Source of the DNA: Diphasiastrum complanatum
Taxonomy: Eukaryota; Streptophyta; Lycopodiopsida; Lycopodiales; Lycopodiaceae
DNA length: 60,000 nucleotides
Assembly: GCA_029204225.1 (NCBI GenBank)
Contig: CM055103.1
Coordinates: 1,631,720-1,691,719 of the forward strand
Reading direction: 5' to 3'
A program made the position numbers and the translations under genes. Shown in pieces: positions 57,547 to 60,000 of the stretch. Numbering within the stretch: the stretch's first letter is position 1; every line of letters starts with the position of its first letter. Below the pieces are notes generated by a model, which ran no database searches, was not told where the DNA came from, and worked only from the letters and a program-made list of their open reading frames with translations.

Positions 57547-58139
57547 CAACTATGCAGTTTGGAAATTCAAACTGAAGAACATTTTGATGGAAAAGGAGTT
57601 GTGGGAGATCGTGACAGTTGTAGAGACAAGGTCAGTGATTGAAGAAGATCGGCAGGCATTTGATAGGAGAAAATGGAAAGCCCAGAATGTCATCAACTTA
57701 TCAGTTAGAGATGCAATTATTCCCAATATTTCAGATTCAGAAGGACCAAAAGAAGCGTGGAATACATTGAAGGCATTGTTTGAAATCACAAATACATCTC
57801 GAGTACTGTTTCTGAAGACGCAGTTGCATACATTGAGAATGGATGATGGTGCAACTATTGCCGATCACATACTGAAGATGAAAGAGATCCGCGACCAATT
57901 AGCAGCAGTTGGAGAGCGAGTACAAGATCATGTGATCATGCAATTGACATTGAATAATCTGAGTGAGTCACATCAGATGTTTGTGAATAGTATAGCCACA
58001 AGAGAAAATCTTCCAACCTACGAAGAACTAGGTGGATTGGTTTTGCAAGAAGAGCAACGTCAAGAGAACTTGAATCATCGTAACAGGAGCTATGATCAAG
58101 CTCTTGTAGTTAGAGGATGAGGTGGAAGATTGGGCCGTG
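57547..58139 (+). pseudogene. Ty1/copia gag N-terminal half (UBN2-type)
   Basis: An open frame from about 57547 (WKFKLKNILMEKELWEIV) through AWNTLKALFEITNTSRVLFL, MKEIRDQLAAVGERVQDHVI and LPTYEELGGLVLQEEQRQEN to a stop at 58118, just before a Gly/Arg-rich GGRLGRGR stretch. This is the standard copia gag helical domain without its zinc knuckle. It is truncated at 58139, where unrelated minus-strand coding DNA begins. It is a different subfamily from the gag at 56091. Confidence 0.82.
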
Positions 58140-58144
58140 GAAGG

Positions 58145-58396
58145 TATCTTTAGCCTCATCCTTGCAGGGCTTCCAATCTGGCTTGGAACATTGGGCAAGT
58201 TTTGACTTGCCTGCCCAAAGTGTGTCCCACACGACATCCCTCTTATGTCGAATCCATTTGCTCATATCTTTTGATATAGCTCTTGGATCAAGCTCATTTT
58301 CTTGCAGGAATTCTTTCTGCAACTCCTGCATTATCCTTGATTTTGATTCTCCAGGTTGATTACACCATTTTTTAAAAAGTCTTGTTCCAAAGTAAT
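58145..58396 (-). pseudogene. Unidentified exon-like ORF next to histone copy C
   Basis: The minus strand is open from about 58390 with FKKWCNQPGESKSRIMQELQ, KDMSKWIRHKRDVVWDTLWA and CSKPDWKPCKDEAKDTF. A TGTTTAG acceptor-like site precedes it. The composition is credible for protein and its KWIRHKRD wording recalls plant transposase-associated proteins, but I cannot name a family. It could be a downstream exon of the histone gene or separate DNA. Confidence 0.35.
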
Positions 58397-58846
58397 CTAA
58401 ACATAACAAATGCAACTTATTAATAAAAATGGAGCAGTTGGCTCACTCATATGTAATTTTGAATATCTCTGCCTCTCCCGCATCTTGTATAGTAGCTCAA
58501 AATCTTTGGGCATAATCGTAACTCGCTTGGCATGTATGGCTATCAAACATGAGTCCTCAAAAAAGAGGCTTTGGTAATCCTCAATAGCCTCCTGAAGGCA
58601 CCGAAGTGTCTTGGGAGTGAACCTAAATATACCGTCGAGATCTTCTCTGGTGATCTGGCAAACAACATGATAAAATGGTGCTTTGAGAATTAGGAGTTTG
58701 GTGGATTTCTGATATTTGCGAATATCAGGTAGCCACCAGCTACGGTTGTGTATTCTAGTTCGTCTAGAAGGATTTATGACAAGAACAGGAGTGGTGGGAG
58801 TACCAGCACAAAAAAAATCTCTCTTTGTATGCTTTATCCAGTCCAT
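58397..58846 (-). CDS. CENH3-like histone H3 fold, copy C (C-terminal protease lost)
   Basis: ATG at 58846, start MDWIKHTKRDFFCAG, collinear with copy A (MDRRKQKRRDFFSAG). The H3 fold is complete and uninterrupted: DIRKYQKSTKLLILKAPFY (alpha N), the extended loop 1, FRFTPKTLRCLQEAIEDYQS, FEDSCLIAIHAKRVTIMPKD and FELLYKMRER. It has neither the ARTKQTARKS tail nor the exact canonical H3 helix 2. After SKLHMSEPTAPF similarity to copy A stops and the frame closes within ten codons, so linker and protease are missing. The upstream region carries the same box array as copy A. It may still be expressible as a 149-residue protein. Confidence 0.75.
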   Translation of the reverse strand: MDWIKHTKRDFFCAGTPTTPVLVINPSRRTRIHNRSWWLPDIRKYQKSTKLLILKAPFYHVVCQITREDLDGIFRFTPKTLRCLQEAIEDYQSLFFEDSCLIAIHAKRVTIMPKDFELLYKMRERQRYSKLHMSEPTAPFLLISCICYV

Positions 58847-59628
58847 AGTGGAACTCAGAGAGATATCAAACTTGTGCGCAAGAAGTGAGATATGATGGAA
58901 AAGGGTGCAACGGTGGTCGTAGAGAAGCGATATGTACGGAAGGTGCGATATATTGCTTCTGTGTGCAACGGGAATGACAATTAAAAAGCAAATAGAAGAA
59001 GGTCGCACAAGAGCGATATGCAGAGGTATGGTATATTGGATCTGTGCAAATGAATAGTAATAGACAGAAAGGCACATACACTAGTGTCACACAAGAGTGA
59101 TATGTGGAAAGACAAAGCGAAAGAAATTAAAAAGAAAAGGCCTCAGAGTTGAGGACTTTTATCATACAGTTCACACATGCGAATGCATGTCCTATCGCAC
59201 GTGCAAACTATCAGATCATCAGATTCTACCATGTGCCACCGTATCCATGCAATCATCGAGTGACACATGTCCGGAAGTCAGGTCACACGTGTGTAGTAGT
59301 ACGGACCATTAGAGAGGTGATACGTGGTGCATTTTCTACCAATGAACTAATGACACATGTCCAACAGTCAGATCACACGTGTGTAGTCATACAGACCATT
59401 AGGAGGGCAACACATGTTTGGTTAACCATTGAACCACACGTGTGAAAAAAATGCCTATAAAAGAAACGCAACCCGACTAATTTTTTATTCTTTTGTCTCA
59501 ATTTTTGCGGGGGTTATCACTCTTGTACGCGCTATTTATAGTGTCTATTCTTGCTAGTCTTCTACGTGTGCACTAGTGGAATATACCAACTACATTTTCC
59601 ATACATATCACTCTTGTGCGCGTTCTTT
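58847..59628. promoter_or_regulatory. Palindromic box array upstream of histone copy C
   Basis: TATCGCAC-type boxes at about 58862, 58927-58965, 59002 and 59085; G-box-like CACGTG/CACATG boxes at about 59197, 59262, 59283, 59352, 59373, 59411 and 59434; further TATCACTCTTGTGCG boxes at 59515 and 59603. The order matches 23423-24253. The divergent gene X that should follow is replaced by R1 element DNA at 59629. Confidence 0.7.
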
Positions 59629-60000
59629 ACACTCAGGCCACTAGAAGTTTTTTTTCTTCCATTTTCATTGACGCCAGGGCCATATTCTGATCAAAAAATG
59701 GGAGTGGCAAGAAGTTGTCCCGTCGAGTAGTAACCTACAGCAGAAATTCCAAATCTTGGGCAAATTCACCTATCGCGCGGATTGCTGGATCGGGGCATGT
59801 GAGATATCTATTTGAAAATTGGACTAGAGCTCTTTTGGCATCTACGTCTATTTCTCACCTGTGCTCGGAGGTGATCTTTGGCTAGTTGAGCATGCAAATG
59901 GTAATCTGGTCTAGAGGGATTCCACATTCTGCCCATTTGCATCATCGTGGAATGGGGAAGAAATGTGGGTTTACCTACAACTGTTGCAGACTGGTTGCGT
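59629..60000 (-). mobile_element. R1 element 3' region, copy at window edge
   Basis: Matches 7980-8345 in the same orientation at about 88% by eye (GGATTCCACATTCTGCCCAT, AGTTGAGCATGCAAATGG). It continues beyond the window. It truncates the cassette promoter, so it or a rearrangement arrived after the cassette. Confidence 0.75.

Overview
The window is plant nuclear DNA: AT-rich, dense in Ty1/copia and Ty3/gypsy LTR-retrotransposon remains, with primer-binding sites complementary to initiator-Met tRNA, introns with GT/AG borders, and very long CT/GA microsatellites. The scarcity of host genes and the deep nesting of elements suggest a large-genome vascular plant (fern, lycophyte or gymnosperm are candidates). 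Nothing in the sequence fixes the species. I found no rRNA, confident tRNA, CRISPR array or ordinary housekeeping gene.

Layout. 0-5.4 kb: copia LTR and integrase remnants, two copies of an unidentified repeat (R4), a 100-bp-arm hairpin and microsatellites. 5.4-14 kb: pieces of a large LTR element with an unusual coiled-coil ORF (R1), a repeat of unknown class (R2), a copia RNase H scrap and a decayed gypsy element with its 3' LTR. 14-19 kb: a copia RT/RNase H relic with its LTR, then second copies of R2 and R1. 19.1-22.2 kb: a 5'-truncated copia pol with an open 826-codon frame and its LTR. 31.2-42.2 kb: an old copia element on the minus strand whose RT was interrupted by a very young compound element (LTR-internal-LTR-partial internal-partial LTR, one 5-bp target duplication around the whole). 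43-56 kb: gypsy and copia LTR/pol relics, including an internally inverted copia element. 56-58.1 kb: two copia gag fragments.

The most unusual content lies at 22.8-31.2 kb and 58.4-59.6 kb. A gene cassette occurs there in two diverged, oppositely oriented copies and one fragment. Its central gene joins an N-terminal histone H3 fold of CENH3 type to a basic, proline-rich linker and a C-terminal Ulp1/SENP-type (C48) cysteine-protease domain. It is flanked by a divergent small gene (X) and a convergent gene (Y). Between X and the H3 gene lies an 830-bp intergenic region packed with two classes of palindromic box. The same promoter architecture precedes the third H3 copy, 34 kb away. All copies are damaged in some way: copy A by a frameshift, nonsense codons and loss of the protease cysteine; copy B by loss of the H3 part; copy C by loss of everything after H3. 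The organisation is nevertheless consistent between copies, so it looks like a mobile or amplified module rather than chance. ULP-like genes carried by plant Mutator-like elements (KAONASHI) are known. A CENH3-like histone fused to such a protease is not something I recognise.

The second notable item is the compound copia element. Its polyprotein is normal through gag, protease, integrase and the start of reverse transcriptase, but then continues in frame for about 420 residues that contain no YxDD motif and no RNase H domain. It must be non-autonomous, yet it was active recently: its LTRs read as identical.
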